From positions 115,089,613 to 115,153,612 of the forward strand of contig CM039462.1 of the NCBI GenBank assembly GCA_022414725.1: a stretch of DNA of 64,000 bases, read 5' to 3'. The notes beneath the pieces are model-generated. The model did not search any database, was not told the DNA's origin, and saw nothing but the letters and a program-made list of their open reading frames with translations. Position 1 is the first letter of the stretch. Every line of letters begins with the position of its first letter. This document shows, piece after piece, positions 62,561 through 64,000 of the stretch. The stretch comes from Microglena sp. YARC. Taxonomy: Eukaryota; Chlorophyta; Chlorophyceae; Chlamydomonadales; Chlamydomonadaceae. The position numbers and the translations under genes were made by a program.

Positions 62561-62590
62561 GTACTCAAGAAGAACCTGGAAGCTGACTAT

Positions 62591-62750
62591 CCCTACAGCA
62601 GCCTGGACCCTGTTCAGGTTATGTAACAGGTGTCCAGGGTGTTAAACACCTGTTTGTGTACATCATTGGTTAAACGTGCAGGTGTTGAACAGGTGTTTAA
62701 AGCCCTGATCACCTGTTTAACAACCTGAACAGGTGCAGGCTGCCTTAGGG
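62591..62750. mobile_element. Foldback MITE with ~38-bp TIRs
   Basis: Inverted arms CCCTACAGCAGCCTGGACCC... and ...CAGGCTGCCTTAGGG with inner CCTGTTCAGGTT/AACCTGAACAGG, 160 bp overall. Flanked by TAT on both sides, a possible 3-bp target duplication. The interior is full of CAGGTG/CACCTG palindromes. Confidence 0.65.
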
Positions 62751-62844
62751 TATGCCAGCCTACTAGTGCACGAGGTTGCTGGTTGTTAGGCTGGAAAGCA
62801 TGCCAGGGGAGCTGCCCTCATGCCGCTCACTGTGTCATTTTTGG

Positions 62845-63430
62845 GCTACGCATGGCAGCTTCCCACTAGCTCCAATAGCCAGCCACTGGATCAAACCCAA
62901 TGCTTGCAGCTGCATTGGAATGCTTGTCATATTAGCTTTTAGACACACTAACTAGCTCCAGGTTTGGTTCAAGGACAGGGGAAAGGAGCTGCCTAGAAGC
63001 TGCTACTTGTAGCCTAAAAAAGAAACAGTGAAGCCGCTAGACAGTAAGACAGCCACTGTTTTTCTGTTAGGTTACCAACACCAGCTTCTAGGCAGCTCCC
63101 TAAGACTGCGACTGGGCCAAACCCAAAATTCCAGGAGCACTGGAAAGCTAACGATATCAGCTCCCTGGTGCCTAGGTTGCATAAGGTTTGGATGAAGAAA
63201 TATCTCAAGGAGCTGCCTAGAAGCTGCTGCTTATAGCTGAAAATAACAAGTCCTATGCTCCCCTGGCTTGCTACCCAGCCAAACACAGTGCATCTGAAAG
63301 CTGCAACGTTGTGCATGTGAAAGCTGACAAAATCATAATTCAAATACTGTTGAAATCTTGGGGCTTAGCCCAGTCGCTGGCTCAGCGAGCTGCTAAGAAG
63401 CTGCAGCTCGTAGTGGAAAAGGAAAGCTAC
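62845..63430. repeat. Rep-E and inverted relatives
   Basis: 62845-63020 matches 17760-18110 (GGCTACGCATGGCA, TTGCAGCTGCATTGGAATGC, GGAGCTGCCTAGAAGCTGC). 63070-63100 and 63205-63235 carry the same GGAGCTGCCTAGAAGCTG in opposite orientations, making a ~170-bp foldback; a further relative at 63385-63410. No coding signal. Confidence 0.6.
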
Positions 63431-63528
63431 GGACTGCAACAACATACATACAAGCAGGTTCAAACAAAAACGATATTGCACACCCTGAATGCAAGAGTGG
63501 GCATGCATACCGGTATGCATACAAATCT

Positions 63529-63574
<46 letters not shown>

Positions 63575-64000
63575 GAGGGGGGGGCAAGAATAAAGTTAGC
63601 TGACCGCACGTTCGGAAGTTGTTATTTTGACCCCCGGGGACCCCCCCCCCCCCCCCTCCCCCTCTTTAAGACCTCATATCTAGACACCCAGACAGTATTA
63701 CTTAGTGAAAGGGGGGTCCATGAGCATCATCTCGGCAAGGCCTTTCCAACCATACAACCAAAATTTATAGATATCAAGTTTGGACAAAGTTATTTAGATT
63801 TTAGTATTTTTACAACTTTTTTGGGCGCTCAGCAGTCGTCCGCGCCCTAGGAGGAGATCACGAAAATCAACTGAAGGCGTTATTTATCTGTCTTTTTATC
63901 TTTATCATCATCATTATCATGGCTTGATCTACTCAACTTGTATTCTGGAGCCTGATGGTCGGCTCGGGTGGTGTGTGTGTTTTGGGGTGGGGGGGTGGGG
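63431..64000. other. Right end of window: (TA)n, C run, nothing else seen
   Basis: (TA)n at 63529-63573, C run at 63640-63657, GT/G-rich at 63970-64000. The long plus-strand frame spanning them is a mixture of repeat and non-coding sequence. Confidence 0.5.

Noticed and set aside
63311..63850. 179-codon plus-strand frame at the right end
   Set aside because: It runs through a (TA)n tract and a C run and changes character at each; no coding signal.

Overview
The window is nuclear DNA of a eukaryote, probably a protist or alga with a large, repeat-swollen genome. The evidence is GT-AG introns with consistent phases, a Ty1/copia element, LINE and tRNA-derived SINE remnants, hAT-type MITEs with 8-bp target duplications, and a very high load of microsatellites and homopolymer G/C runs. 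A few stretches of CCCTAAA (the plant and green-algal telomere motif) and the long armadillo-repeat gene fit a green alga, but taxonomy is an inference only. Most of the long open frames are shadows of CA/GT, TATG, GTGGGTAGG or GCTGGT repeats.

Layout. 1-1.4 kb: minus-strand piece of a sulfotransferase gene (PAPS-loop and KEPSYF motifs) running off the left edge. 1.5-4.4 kb: a hAT MITE, AT-rich and C-rich arrays, a SINE. 5.04-17.57 kb: plus-strand six-exon gene A, an acidic, low-complexity protein with a Tudor/Agenet-like core; intron 4 carries a tandem array of 60-nt cassette exons. 17.6-25.7 kb: gene-poor transposon graveyard (two more hAT MITEs, a 648-bp TIR element, SINEs, a ~700-bp dispersed repeat). 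25.8-48.5 kb: plus-strand SF2 helicase gene of the Dicer/RIG-I type, whose small exons are spread over at least 23 kb by huge tandem arrays. 48.6-53.5 kb: minus-strand Ty1/copia retrotransposon sitting beside a LINE fragment. 54.1-58.8 kb: minus-strand ARM-repeat/RING protein gene with about 25 ARM repeats, followed upstream by a 50-bp hairpin minisatellite. 59.2-64 kb: no recognisable gene; dispersed repeats, a small MITE and a non-repetitive block of unknown origin.

The unifying and most unusual signal is that nearly every intron of the three plus/minus multi-exon genes is a tandem array whose unit contains the edge of the neighbouring exon together with its splice site. In gene A this has gone as far as seven complete 60-nt, phase-0, open cassette exons. 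In the helicase gene several coding exons are reiterated three to nine times, and the terminal exon three times. The genes do not form an obvious pathway; the helicase (dsRNA sensing or processing), the Tudor-like protein (chromatin) and the RING protein (ubiquitin ligase) are named from family features only.
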